NCBI GenBank assembly: GCA_033807695.1
Contig: CM066303.1
Coordinates: 3,596,001 to 3,660,000 of the forward strand
Direction of reading: 5' to 3'
DNA: 64,000 nucleotides
Origin: Daedaleopsis sinensis
Lineage: Eukaryota > Basidiomycota > Agaricomycetes > Polyporales > Polyporaceae
Under the pieces are notes generated by a model. The model made no database searches. It worked only from the letters and a program-made list of their open reading frames with translations, and was not told the origin of the DNA. The position numbers were made by a program, and so were the translations under genes. Of this stretch, positions 46,026-59,400 are shown one piece after another (position 1 is the stretch's first letter; each line of letters starts with the position of its first letter).

Positions 46026-49000
46026 GTAAGTAACATGTTTTCGGCCTCTAGATCTACCCCACACAACTGTGTACTCCGTATCCAATATATGCACTGTGTC
46101 CCTCGACTCGCCCGCCTATCTGCTTCTCTCTATGCCTGTATGCATGTCAGTCCTGCCTTGTGTATGTACAGTACCATCTGGACGATTCTTCCGTACTCTG
46201 TTCTGCACTCTGGGCCTAAGCAATACTCTCTCCGTTACTCGTATCTCTGACACCCGTGAATATCTAGCTCGCTCCCTCGCTGGCAACACGCGCAAGACCC
46301 TAGCAGCCCTCGCAAACAAGAGCCCCCATCCGCTCGTGACCACCTCATTTTTATCAGGCTCACTTCGAATCTATTACCATCGAGTACGGTAAGTTCGACC
46401 CCTCCCCACAACTCGTCCCAGCTCAACCACATCCCGTACTCAATTCACTGTGTGCACATATCGATTCCGCGTTTCACCATCAATGACGTCCTCAGCGTGC
46501 GCGACATATGGTCATATCGACGGCATCCATGCATCCTCCCAAGCAAAGCGACATTTCCTGCTTTTTCCTGCTTTTTACTGCTCTCGATATTCTGCGCCTG
46601 CCAAGCGCACAAACTCTACGGATGGCTCTCGCGGCGGTCCTGTCTACCCAAGTTCCTCGACGTCGTCTAATACTCTGCTGATGGGGCGCACCTCGGTATC
46701 TTGCTCGCCACCTCGCGCTCTTCTTCGCAGCTCGCTCCAGGACCGGTGGTCACCGCAAGGAGACCCCTAATGCGCTCGTGCACACCCCGTACGTAGGAGG
46801 CTCACTATCACCTCCGCTCCCGCGATGTATGGTACGTTCCTACATCATTTCACGCAAACCCCTATCAAGCATGTGAGTAAACTCCGTCTATTCGCGTCCT
46901 ATGCTCCCAAATATATCACAGTACTCACCGGGTCTTCGCGGTGCACATTTCCGGCGCATATAGAGGCCGTACCTCACGACGTCTCTGTCGCCCGCCTATA
47001 TCAATCCAGAAGCCGACCCCGTCTATCCTACTCGTCCTTCCGGATACCATGTCCCCGTCGAGTCTGTCCCGCATGTTGAGCGACGCCTACAACGCCTTCA
47101 AGTGCTGCACTCCATGAACATTGTGACTTGGTCAAATCGTCGACCTTTCCGACCTTCGGGTGTCCCTGTCTTGGCGATGTTTGCTATTCCGCCTTCAGAT
47201 TCCACGAAAGATGCAGCCTCACGACCTCTGCGACGCGTTCCGGACGATACGAATGAGGCATCGGTGATCCGCACATCATTGTTCATCCCCCGGACGTCTC
47301 CGACGACGCACGTTATGATGGAGGGTTCTCGTCGGGGAATCCTCTGGGCACGAATCACGTCGATCTTATCGAGAACATCGCCATGAACGCGATGTACATG
47401 CATGCGCGCTGATACCTCTATCTCGTGGGCGGGTCGTTGTATCGACCACCACGAGGGTGTGTCCTACCCACAGGTGCTCAACAAGGCGCGAGTATGTCGC
47501 CGGTGCACGCGACTCGCATACAGGATAATTCGAGACATTGCACACATCACACACGTCCTGCTCTCTCATAGCGACTGTATCGAAACCGAGTATGTGCCAC
47601 TAGCCCGGAGCTCGTCACGGCGCTCGCGCTGCTCTCAGCACAGATGGACGATCCTCCTGTCCGGGTCTGTGTCTGTGTCTGTTCCCCGACGTCCCACTGT
47701 CCGACACACGGTGTCAATGACTGCTGCCCGCCATAGGCCCCCAGTTGCAGTAGATCGAGACAGGATGGTACAATTGTCCCCGTAACGACCTCCATGTAAG
47801 TGCCCCCGCCACGATTCTGTCAGTAAGATTGCGCAAGAAATGTTAACGTTTCTTGCACAGAACGAGTTCCCTGCATAGAGCGCACACGCGCTCTGCTCGA
47901 CGTCTTTGGCAGCATTCTGGACCCTCGATCTTGTTCACGGCGGTCCATTCATGGTGAGTATCTACGCACTTTTGCGCACTCCAATCCGAGCACTGACAGT
48001 GCCTATAGCGGATACGTAAAGTGCGCCTGGCTAGCGACACGTCGAGGAGACAGGTTGCCGTCCACGGGAGAGGACAGATCCGCGATGCACCGGTCCACGC
48101 GCCCAGTCAAACCCCCGGCCTCGAAATCGGGCATGGAGCGCTCGCTCGCCGCCTGTAGGTCTGAACGGACGTCTTTCTGGTGCATATGAAGGTACGGTCC
48201 GCTTTGTTGTGATGTAGATGTATGTGTAGGAGACTAACTAGTACCGCGCAGACCTCCGGTAGCTGAGCACAATCAGATTGTCGCCGTATCCCCCTGCACA
48301 CCGTCTATGCTAGTATGCAGCGTGGTAGTATAGCATTCGAATCGACGTGGCTATCTACTGGCTATAGTGAGCTGATAATTTCAAAGCATGCTCGTTGTCC
48401 GTCGCCCGCATTCACTGACCTCGATCGCTGTGCATGCCGAGCTCAGTACCCTCACACCTCCAGACACCGCCGGGAATGGACTCGGACAGCGGAGTACGTG
48501 TGCACGTCGCTACTCACCGGACGGCTCCGTCCCCTGCGACCACGACCGCGACTGCGTCGAGCCGTCCACATTGCGCTCGAAGGGATCGAGCTCACGGGTC
48601 CACAATATCCCGCCGACGGGGAACATGCGGAGCACGTCCCCCTCGACAGTGTGGACCGGGGACACAGGTGAGTACGTACGTCCATGTATGGTACCGGTCT
48701 TACCGGCGGAAGGACTTCCGTGCGAACCAGGTCCGTGCGTGACTCTGCTGTGCAACTTGACAAAACACGTGGTGGCTGGATTCCTCGTGGTGGCTTTCAG
48801 AGTGTGGCGAAGGCGGGGAAGAGGACTGATGGCCGAGCTTCTCTGTTGCATTCGGCAGAAGCCAGTGGACTGTAGACATGAGGGTGTACCGCCGCGGCGC
48901 AGTCGCGTAGTCGGAAACCAGTGTCAGTACCTATGCGGCTTCTATGGTACTCGTGGAATCTTAGAGAGTGTAGGCGCATATTTGATGAGTACAGCTGACA

Positions 49001-49089
49001 TATGTATGTGGCTCTACCCTCCTCTTGCAGCTGTATCGTCCTCGGGAGTCCAGTGTCAACAATCGTCCCGTTCCGACCACGTCTCCGCT
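46026..49089. repeat. Array segments S5, S7 and S9-like, diverged copy
   Basis: 46026-46165 still matches copies 1 and 2 closely, then diverges in step with 60450-61300. S7 (47100-47800) is alignable to 61340-62000; both keep the frame YPQVLNKARVCRRCTRLAYR open but without a recognisable start, stop or domain. 48000-49089 has a long open frame judged to be chance. Confidence 0.5.
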
Positions 49090-50284
49090 ATGTCATATCT
49101 CGTTCCGCCGCACTCCAAAGCAACACAAGTATCCGCGACATCTGCAGAGCCAAGCCACGATTCGAGAACCGTCAGTGAGGACGCATGTGGAGAAGAGCCC
49201 GTGGATGATACAACCGTACGTACACAGGCTCGTGGTCTCTGTGGTCAGGGTGGTAGCTGGCTAAGCGGGATATGGCTAGGATTCACGTACCTTGCTAGAC
49301 CTGCCGTCACCGCTCCTTGAAGATATGAAGTCAGAGAGCTTAGAGGTAATCAGACGTGACTTCATCAATCACATATAAGTTACTCACCATCGAACAGGAC
49401 CAATGGGTCGAGCGACAGAGCTCCTACACCGAAGGCCCGCAAACTTCAACCGGACAAATGCCAGTGGTCGACCGTTGGAGCGAGGACATGGCCACCTTCT
49501 TGGTATACGTGCGTGGTATTTTATTTCTAGAGGATAGAGGACCGCGATCGTGAACTTCTTGCCACACACACAGGCCGGCTTGTTCTCAGCCGTTCTCGTG
49601 GCGTTCGCCGTCGATTCGTACGAGCTCCTCTCCATGTCGGCGTAGGAAACTGTCCTCACCACTCTGCTGCAGATATCGGGGCGGCGGAATAGGATCACTG
49701 TGAATGTTCCCCTCGAGAACTGAACACGTTCTGTCGCTGTCGATCCCATGTCACGGGGTTCCTTCTCCCTGCAATTGTCGTAATTAATGTGACCAAGTAG
49801 TGGCTAGCCGCGTACCAAGCATCATAGGACTCGTTTGACGTTGCCCGTACAGATGGAGCTCGACCCGCGATACTAGTATTACGCAAGCCCACGTCCGTGC
49901 TCCCTCTCCGCCTCTCCGCCTCCACGAACTCCTCCGCCCTGACGCACTGCCCGCTCGCAATCGAAGGGATCCTCTACCCCAAGTGCGCGACGCGCGATAG
50001 CTACGACGCATGCTGCACGTGCGGACCTCGCGACGGGCCACAGGGGGGCTGCCCTCTCTGACGTTCGCATCGCGCGAAGCCGCGTGCGTTCTACGACGCG
50101 CTGCCGTGTGCGAACGGCTCTAATTGGGCGCGTACTTTATGCTGTCGCGCCGTTCACAATCATCGTGCGCTATCAGGAAGAGGAGTCGGTGAAAATCAGT
50201 GTGGTGGTCGAGGAGAGGGACACGGTGTCGCAGTGGGTCAAAAAGGAACTCCTGCCGACTGAGACGATTTCTCTACGGTCATAG
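49090..50284 (+). pseudogene. DUF6535 pseudogene
   Basis: Exon 1 (49090-49215, from ATG) and exon 2 (49398-49508) are still open, and their splice sites match the intact genes; exon 2 reads DRWSEDMATFLVY before its GTGCGT donor. Exon 3 begins at 49574 with AGLFSAVLVAFAVDSYELL but meets a TAG after 23 codons and then decays through many stops and frame changes. A weak trace continues to about 50284. It sits where one more array gene would be expected between copies C and D. Confidence 0.8.
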
Positions 50285-53200
50285 AGAGCCTCTTGAAATC
50301 GCTGAGTGTATGTGAGTACTTTAGAACGATAAGAGAATGCACTCATTGCGAAATTTGATAGACTGGGCGATCATGCAGATCAAGCCCGTCGTGCACCGTA
50401 TGCACAGAGGCCATCTTGGCATCCTTGCCGCGACTTGGACCTGCGCTCCGGGGGTGCATGGATTATACATGGCTAGATTGGGTTCATCATTCTGTTCAGT
50501 GACTGCTGTCGACGAGCACATCATGATGGGTATCATCGAGCGAGTGATCCGCACGCGAATTTGAATATGAAGGGAGGCTGAGTGATAGTTTCTGTTAGCC
50601 TCGAGGGTGATTTATTCGTGTGATGGAGGCAGAGATCAACAGAGGTCTAAAGAGACGAGGACGAGGACGAGGAAGACGGTTGCGAGTGCCAGGAGAGCTT
50701 AAAGGTCACGGTAGGTGACGCGGCCACGTCACTGTCACGCAGGCGCTCGCTCATTGCCGGGTCGGGCCGATCTCCCGATCTCGTTGCCGTTGAGCAGCGC
50801 TATGGCTGCGGTCCCTGCTCTTCCCCTCATCGCGTCAGACCTGCAAGACTCGTGCATGTTTACGCACATGCAGTTTCAGCACAATTCTTACCACTACTCA
50901 CGCGCACGACCGGCCGTAGGGACTCTCCTGCCGGTCTCGGCCATGGAGAGAGTCGACGTCCAACACCCTCGCCGTGGCTTGTCCGAGTCGATCGTCGACA
51001 CTGTGAGTGCTACCTGGTGGATTCAACATGCAACGTGAGTACCCTTCCCCGTCTGTGCGGTGTTGGGGCCGCAGCACCTGTCCCCTATGTTTTCAATCTA
51101 CAACGGCTCACGTCACTTAACTTACTGTTCCGAACCCTCGCCATTTGCCACTCGTCTGCTCTCTTCGCTCCGAACTCCGCTGTGCATCTCTCCTGCCCAT
51201 CACGCGACGACACCTCAGTTCTTCGCCCCGTCTTTCTCCTCTGCATGCGAAATTTGCGGCTTCCTTCCACTTTCACAAAGTAAGTGCTCCGTCTACCAAC
51301 GCCCTGTCCCTCATACGCCACGCACAAGCATTTGCCATCTACCCCTTTGGAAATCCCCGGCGCAGAACTGGCGCTGCCCGCTTTGCTCGAGGAGTTGACG
51401 TTGGGCACGGCCTGCGCGACGTCTCCGAGGCACGGGCGAGATGCGTTAGGCACGGGCGATCCTCGCATATCTCATCATCTCCTGGACAGGATCGACTCCC
51501 CGACCATCTGCACAGAGTTTTTCTACCACCGTCAGAACCCATTCGATGTACTGTCCCAGCGCAGAAGCCGGCGTGTGCGGTGAGTTGTGGGCTACGGCGG
51601 TTATCTCACGTTACGATAAACTCACAAGCATATACTACGTTACGCAGTTGAAGCCCTCACGACGAACCGCCTGAAGCGACTCCAGACCACTGCGCACGCG
51701 CAACAGTCTAGCAGAGCCGCCGCAGCGTACCACGCCGTGCCAGCCGATTGTCCACGCGAGTACTCCTGGCGCCGTAGCCTTGCTCGTCCATGCCAATTGT
51801 GTGAAAATGTCGATTGCGAGCATCTGCGAGTCTCAGGCGGTTCACATCTGTGCTACTGGCTGGGGCAAGATGGTCCTCGCATCGACCTGCGCACCGTGGA
51901 CGACATTCGTCTACAGTGATGTCTACATCTACAAGTGAGCACCGAGTACGAGTCCAGGAACTACACTCAGGGCGGTTGCGGATACGCTGGACGTGTCCGA
52001 GGAAGCAGAAGAGTCAAACGATCCTGGTCATGGGCGAAGATCGCTCGAAAACCGTCTGAGACCGCTGGATGATTGGTGAAGGGCCCGTTGCGTGAGGAAT
52101 CAATGGTCGGTGTATTCACCATCCGAGCCAGGTCGACGTTCTCGGCTGACACGAAGTCATTCCGCCTACAGCAGAGGACTGAATGAGTCCTGTCGTCCGA
52201 CTCGTAGATGCGGAACTTTGCCGCACATCCGAAACTCGGGTCCCCCGGCGCACATTCCCCGTTCCAACGCCTTCGGACGTACTCGTATTCCGTACGACAC
52301 TATGCGACGCTTCATGGGCATCGCTACCTTCGTCGTCCAACCTGCGGCATCCCTGGTTCTCCGCGTACTACAGTCCGACGACTAGTACTAGTGCATGGCT
52401 AGCGCACATGTGCCATCTGCCCGCACTCGGACCCCGTATTCAAGGCCCCAATTCGTCGCGCATTCCGACACGAGATTCTCCCTAGTTCTCATACTCTTTG
52501 ATCACAGATAAAGCCGCCAACGTACGACTCATTTCTTGCTTGCGACTCAGGTAGCACAAACATCGCTCGCGCTTTACATTGCCACCACTATCGACACGTC
52601 GCATCGCGCACGATCGCTCGTCCTCAAGGCCTCACGACCCGGACACGTCCTCGCCGAACACTATCCCGTCCTTCGGTCAGTGTGCGTAGAAATGCATATC
52701 CTGCTTCACGGTTCTCGCCGCTCATGACACCCACTGGCACGTCATCACTCAGACACACACGACGCATATCTTGTCATCGAGGATCTGACGCTCGGAACCA
52801 CATGATCTCAGCTAAGACCGGTGACTTTCTCGCTTGGATGACAGCAGGTCTTGGCTGATGCTCGAGACATTGTCGAGTCACACAAGCTGCGTCATGTTAG
52901 TAAGTCTAACAGCTACTTCGCGCATTACTATTCAAGGCCCTCGCAGTCTGACACGCATACATACAGGCCGTGTCCCGTCCTACTTCGACTTGACAAAGTC
53001 TAGCCGGTCGCCGTGCACATCAGACATATATGTGCTGTTTCTTGCAGACAGGTCGTCGGATTGTTGGAAATCGAATAGACATCCTCTCTCCAGCTCCTCG
53101 ACGTTTCTCGCGACTACCTGGGTGTCTTTCCCGGCGTCCTGAACGTTCTTCGAGGTTGGTCAGTCAATCACTATGAATCCGAACACACCTCTTGCGCCCG

Positions 53201-53943
53201 CATCCGAGCACTAGCGATAGTATGAAATGTAGACGCTGTCCGCAAAGCACGCTCGACTTTTCACGGTCATGTATATCACGCCCCGCTCGCCGGGTCCTTT
53301 CGTGGGCGACGGGCAGTGCGAGTAGTCAGTGAGTAGTCCGCCGCCGCGAGTCGTACGATCGGAGTACCGTAGCCGTGGCAAATTGAAAAGCTCAAATGGC
53401 TGTTTCCGAATTGCTTGTGGCTATGTGCGCACCGCCTAACTGCGAAAACTAGCTGAGCGTTCGTCACAGGGCTCTAGATCACTTGCCCAATGATGCTAGG
53501 AACTTGTCCTATGGGACTAACGCAGACTCCGAAGCACGCACTGACTACCTTCGGGTGCAATGACCGACGGAGTGATTGGGCCGAACACGCGGCACAGTGC
53601 ACCACTGAAGGCAATCCACCGGCGGGTCGAAGATGGCCAGGCTGGCAGGTTCAAACGTGGCCGATAGCGACGGATGCACCTTCAAGTTGCTGGATCCTTA
53701 AGAGTGCTGTCATGAGCGATACAGACGACATCGAGTGTCCTGCGTCTGGCTCTAATAATAGACATCTGTTATAAGGTTTGACAGCTCTGAGCGTGACATG
53801 TCTTCTGCGGTCCTCGTGGTGGCTCAGAGCATGCAGGAGCCTGCTTGGTGCGCACATCTGGCCTACGCACTCTTCCCCCTGCCTCTACCATCCCCAGCAG
53901 GCCCCCGCTCACCATCGTACATTCTCTGCTCACGCCCTTCCGT
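50285..53943. repeat. Array segments S8 and S9, second copies
   Basis: 50285-50700 has no gene seen, with a short GACGAG triplet repeat at 50654. S8 (50700-52500) aligns with 32000-33700. S9 (52790-53770) aligns with 34430-35330 and 14500-15400, with exon-like pieces such as ADARDIVESHKLRHV ending at a GTAAGT near 52900. The final 100 bp are the pyrimidine-rich DUF6535 leader. Confidence 0.5.
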
Positions 53944-56485
53944 ATGTCGAACGAAGAGCCTGTACCACCGCAATCCGTAACAGCAGCACTCTCCGCTGGA
54001 TCTCCAGAGCAGAACCATGAATCGGGACCTACTATTCGTGACCCCGCACATAGTTCGGAAAGCAGCGGTGCTACATCTGTACGTCGCAGTCCCGTAGTCT
54101 CTAAGGTGATCTTGGCTGAGTGTGAGTGATATGGATAGGATGCAGAGTCTACCGTATCAGAGCCACTACCACCCTTCCTACAAGACGACGACGAGATACC
54201 GAGCGTGCACGTATGAGTTGCCATATCATCATCGGTGTCTTGTTATATACTTATTCCAGAACAGGAACGATGGAAGGAGCGGCAGAAGACCTTATTCACC
54301 GAAGAGGAGAAGACTAAATCGAGAGAGGAAATCGGGGGAATAGTCAAGCAGTACAGCGATGACATGGTGCAGCGTTGGAAGGAGGAGATGGACACACTAC
54401 TCGTATACGTGCGTGACTCGTACCTCCATGACATTGCAACCAATATGCAAGCTTCACATACACAGGCCGGCCTGTTCTCCGCTGTCCTGACAGCGTTCAA
54501 CGTTCAATCATACTTACTGCTCACTCCGCCGCCTCCAGATCCCGTCCTTGCTACTCTCCAACAGATCTCGCTGCAGCTCAACAGCTTCGCAATAAATCCT
54601 CCTCTCGTGAACTCGACGCAGCCTGCGAACACCTTGACAGCCGCTCCCGCACCACCTCCTGAACGCTGGGCCGTGGTCCTGAACGTGCTGTGGTTTTCGA
54701 GTCTCATCTTCAGCCTGTCGGCGGCGTCAGTCGCCATCATGGTCAAGCAATGGCTGGCCGAGTACAGCACCGGCATCTCAGGATCCTCCTCTCATATTGC
54801 ACGTATTCGGCAGCATCGACTGAACAGCCTCAGGAGGTGGAGGGTTGCTGAGATCATCGGTGTTCTACCTGTTCTCCTGCAAATCGCGTTGTCCCTGTTC
54901 TTTGCCGGCATGCTCGTCCTATTGTGGCATCTCAATCATACTGTCGCCATCGTTGCAACCATCCTGGTTGGAGCACTATTTGTTGTCACACTCGTCACAA
55001 TCGTCCTGCCAGCCCTCAGCCGTAACTGCTGCTATATCTCGCCACCCGCTATTGGATTTGCTTTGGCGGCGCTTCCTCTTGCTCGTACTTTATCTATGCT
55101 GTCTTGGAGGGTTTATCGTAAACTACCATCCAGTCACTGGGCAGAGCGAGCGGCCAGGAAGGTGTACGACTATATGGAAGAGTCCGACCTAGCATTGACC
55201 ATACGCGGAAAGGAGCTCAAGGCCGTTTCTGACGACCAAGAGAAACTCGACGCTGATATGGCTACCGCGGCATTCACCACCACTCTGGACCCTCGCAATA
55301 TCACCGCCGCTATGCCCATTGTCACGACGCTGAATTTCGAACACGCCTTTCCTTACTTCTCGCAGATCAAGGATGAACTGACAGGATGCCAGCAATGGCA
55401 CAATGTTTACCACCAGGTGCCCTGTCATGTATTATCTAGTGGACTCTTGGCCACAGCCGCTGCCATGAAGAGCTATACTCCGGACACAGACATAGCCGAC
55501 TGGGCAGATAAGCTCGAACGGTCTCTACGACATTACCCAGAACGCAATACAGGTCCATCCGACATGTGCATGGACCTTGCGAGCGTATCTCAAGACCTTG
55601 CAGCTCGGGACCCCGCGCGTGAACGTTCTGCGCTTCTTGGTGATCTGTGTTTATCACTTCAACATGTCTATGAAGATCGGAAGACACTGAGTGCACAAGC
55701 CACAAATCGGGGTGAGCAGCAGCTAGAGTCTTAATCGCCACATTTAGGGATAAGCTGAAAAGTGTGCCTTAGTCGCAGCTTTTGCAACGCAGCTACGAGC
55801 TCAAATTCAGGAGAGGCTTGAAAAAAACGATTACGGCGCTGTCTTGATATATGGATGGGTGGTCACCGTGCCACCGTTGTTCTATGCCCTAAATCATGCA
55901 GCAAGCGATGAAGAGTTTCTGCAGGTCTGGGCCCATCCGCGCTGTGGACTTGAAGGGATTCTCCGTCTCGCTTTGCCCGCTACAGACTTCACCGCACAGA
56001 TTTGGTCTCGCATCATCCATGAGCTTCGAGACATGCTGGAGACTGGTCGGAACGCGGACAGATTGCTCTTTGATGAGCTCAGAGAGGCCCTGAACATCAA
56101 GAAAGTGCATGGACCTCGGCTATTTAATCCCCATAAGTGGAGAACGGAGATCGAACGCTGTCAGGTACAGGTGAAGGATTGGATCTCACGAGTAAAGCAA
56201 AATTTGAATCCGGTAAGAGTGTTATCCTAGGTGATCGCGACTTGCGGAGCTGACATGATTGTTATACAGCCGCCTCCGCAAGAGACAGTCCGCCCAGTCT
56301 ATAACCCGGATTCCGACGGAACGGGGTCCCTCGCGCCGTCTCCAACTTCAAACCCCTCGGAACTCATTGACACATCGCACAAGCATACCGCATCCTCTCG
56401 CGCAATTGTCAAGATCATCGATGCTCTTCCGCCTCAAGAACAGGCTGTCCTTGATCCCACGACTCAGAATAACACGGGTTTGTGA
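53944..56485 (+). CDS. DUF6535 membrane protein, copy D (best-preserved member)
   Basis: Exons 53944-54078, 54265-54408, 54466-55711, 55773-56212 and 56270-56485; 2181 nt, 726 aa, all junction phases consistent. It was the reference for the other models. Membrane segments lie at roughly residues 94-112, 163-186, 222-249 and 252-275, with KQWLAEY at 187-193. The soluble part carries TIRGKELKAVSDD, YPERNTGPSDMCMDL, FYALNHAASDEEFLQVWA and LLFDELREALNIKK, which recur in A-C. The 71-aa last exon is Ser/Thr/Pro-rich and unlike the tails of A-C. No lesion was seen. Confidence 0.88.
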
Positions 56486-59400
56486 TAAGCCCGTGTCGCT
56501 CGTCCGTTCTTGAGCCATCACCCGGCCCCGCGGTTTGCTCTACCCCGTCGACTCCATCTCTTCGCACCTACTACCCCAATCTCAGCGTTGTTACACTCTT
56601 CCCGCTATCCGACTCGCTGTATCCTCAAGCTCTCAGGACATCTCGAGCACCATAGACTCGTCCGGTATTCAACAGATGGGCGACTTTTCATTTCAGGCTC
56701 CTCTCACTTCCAAACATCCCATGCATCCCTCTTTTTCTTGAATATATTCGCGCTCGTACCAAGCTCTCGATGGTTCCAACAACCGGCCGACTTTCCGCAT
56801 TGTCCATGTCTTCAACAGACCGACGGCTTCCCCGTGTCCCGAATCTGTTCCGACCGCTCGCTCCATACTCTCTGTACTCTCTCCTCCGTCAGGCACCCGG
56901 CTTAGCATATCTCTCTTGGTCCCCTGCATGTCTTTTGTACCATCCAGTGTTCACTTTTCCTCCCGGCTTCCCCCTCAATACCGACCCGCTCAATACCAAC
57001 CAGCTCTCGTCCAGTCCACTGGTCAGAATGTAAGTCAGTTACAGCCTTCTGTACCGAGATCGTTCGCTCACACCTTGCGTGGTCTAGCTGTCCATCCACC
57101 TCGCACTTCGAACCAGAGCGACCGACTCGCACGTGTGCCCTATTCGCGATGGACACTGTGACCGGTGTTTCGTTCGTCACACCTACGATAGTGAGTTCAA
57201 GTTCCCTTTCCAATCGGCACATTTGTTAGAGGCTCACCGCACACACCATGGCACTTGGACAGTGCAGATTCTCCGGGAACGCCGCTGATAGGTTCACTGT
57301 CGCGACTCGTTCGCGGCGGCTTCTGTCGCTCCGTCGCGTCTCCGAGTCCGTCACAGCCTGCCCGTGATCGACAGTACACGCCCTCTGACGATGTCCGGGA
57401 GATGTACGCGGAAGTCGGTCCAGGATCGGCTACGCGATCGTCGTCAACTTCCACCGACGTACAGGTTCACGCACCTGGGTGAGCCGCACACCGGCCTCGC
57501 CACCATCCGGGTCAGTCACCTGCTCGCGCTCTGGGAGCTCGAGGAGATGCACCTCGCGTCCGTGTCGGACGAGCAGACCGTTCCCAGCAGCCCCGGACCC
57601 GAGCCACGATGGCAGCCCGCAGAAGAGCATCCGGCCGGACGCTGGAGGACATCGAGCACACTCGGTGACGGACCTGCTCCACGAGAAGGGGCGGAAGAGG
57701 CCCAAGACTCGGCAGACGGTGATGGCTGAGATGGAGGCCGAGTCCGAGACATGGGGTAGGGAGCTGTCGTATGACCTGAGTCCGGCGACGAGGAGGAGGA
57801 GCGGCGAGGGGAATGGCGCATGGCTTTGAGACGAAAGTCCGGGCAGCGTCGAGTTGGGCGGTTGCGGGGCCTCGCAAGCGTCTTGCTCAGAGCACATGTA
57901 TGTATTATAATATAGCAAGGTAGTCTACACACCGCGATCCCACGCGATCTCGGGCGAGCGCACCCCAAGGCTGGCCGATGCGGATGTGCCGCTCGCCGTT
58001 CGGGAGTACAGGGCCTGTGTGTCGCTTCGTGTCGATGAGCAGCCTCGGGCCTGGTGAGATGAGGGGCGTGAGCGCATGTTGTCGAACACCACACTCATGT
58101 ACTTAGCCGTGGTCGTCCATACGAGTCGCGACATTGACCTTCGGCCTTCTTCCTCCTCCTCCATATTCCCTCCGCAGTTATGCGCCGCCACGCACTGCAG
58201 TGCTCGACGGGACCTCGTCGGCATACGGTGCTACGGAGCGTGCGTCTCCCGGCGCCATCTCGAAGGCGCATGCCATGTCAGCGTCCAGACAGCCCATCCC
58301 GACACACCCGTTGCGCTGCACTGAGTGCGTTATGCACTTGTGAGGATGCGCACGCACCTTCTGTGCGACAATCAAATCCGCACGAGTTATATATTTGGTA
58401 CGAGCTCTCAGCTGCCGGATGACATGCTTGGGCCCTGCGTACCTGCGTACGGGAAGGCAGACCTGGCAGGGTGTCGTATCTTGCCCGTTTCGCAGAGGAC
58501 CCGGAGATGGAGATGGACATGATCCGCCTCCAGGACCGCGTGCGAGCGGAGAGCCTGTACATGCGTATGGCCGTGTCGCGAGCCGTGAAAGATGTAGTCC
58601 TCGTGACGGCGATCTCCTGGTGCTTGCGTACGTTACCCTATTCCGAGTCCGAGTCGCATCTGGGGTCCGTGTCCGGATAAATTTGCAAGTCTGTGAGAAG
58701 CCTAAGATGAGCGTACGCACACGTCCTGCCAGTGCATGGCGGCGCATCCCGCACATCTCATCCTCGATATGTGCAGGATGCGCCCCGACCTGTGCTCGTA
58801 CCTATCGGGTCTCGCTCCTGGTGTTGAGCGCAGCCGAGCTCGTGCGGATAGTGTAGAAGCGCAGGGTGTCGCATCGCGAACCGTAACGGATGTGTCGAGC
58901 GTTGTCCTGTCGCGACGACGTCGTCCTGGTGATCCACACAGATACGGTACCTGGCGCAGATGCATTTGGCGTCGGATTCCCGGGTCGGGCTTGCAAAAGT
59001 CTGCGGGAAGCTCAAGTGAGCCAATTGCACGCGTACGGTCTCCCGCATGCGGCGCATCCTGCACATATCGCCCTGAGGACGAGATGTGCAGGATGTGCCT
59101 GCTAGTGCGGGGTCTGGGTTCGTCCTCGCACCTGTTAGCCTGTCGCGGTCGGCCGGTGCCCGGAGGGATACAATATCCAGTTCCCTAGGTATCGCGAACA
59201 CGGTGCCAGCGCGCGTTTTGAGATCGCGCGGAGATTCGACGGGGGTTTCTGGCGGCGTGCAAGACAGGTCTGTGTGCACCGGACGAGTTCATAAGGAGAT
59301 AAGCAGGATGCGCTTGCGGGGTCTGTGTGCGTACACGTACCTGTGGCTTTCTCGCGGTCGGCTGGTGTCCAGATACGGTGCTGAGTCACGCAGAGATCGT

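Noticed and set aside
48388..49320. 310-codon open frame on the plus strand with a true ATG
   Set aside because: It runs through DUF6535 pseudogene exon 1 and its intron, has no recognisable motif, and sister segments do not keep it open.
21087..59099. Hairpins as transcription terminators or a CRISPR-like array
   Set aside because: No U-tract follows the stems, the host is eukaryotic, and spacing (about 310 bp, then kilobases) does not fit short repeat-spacer units.
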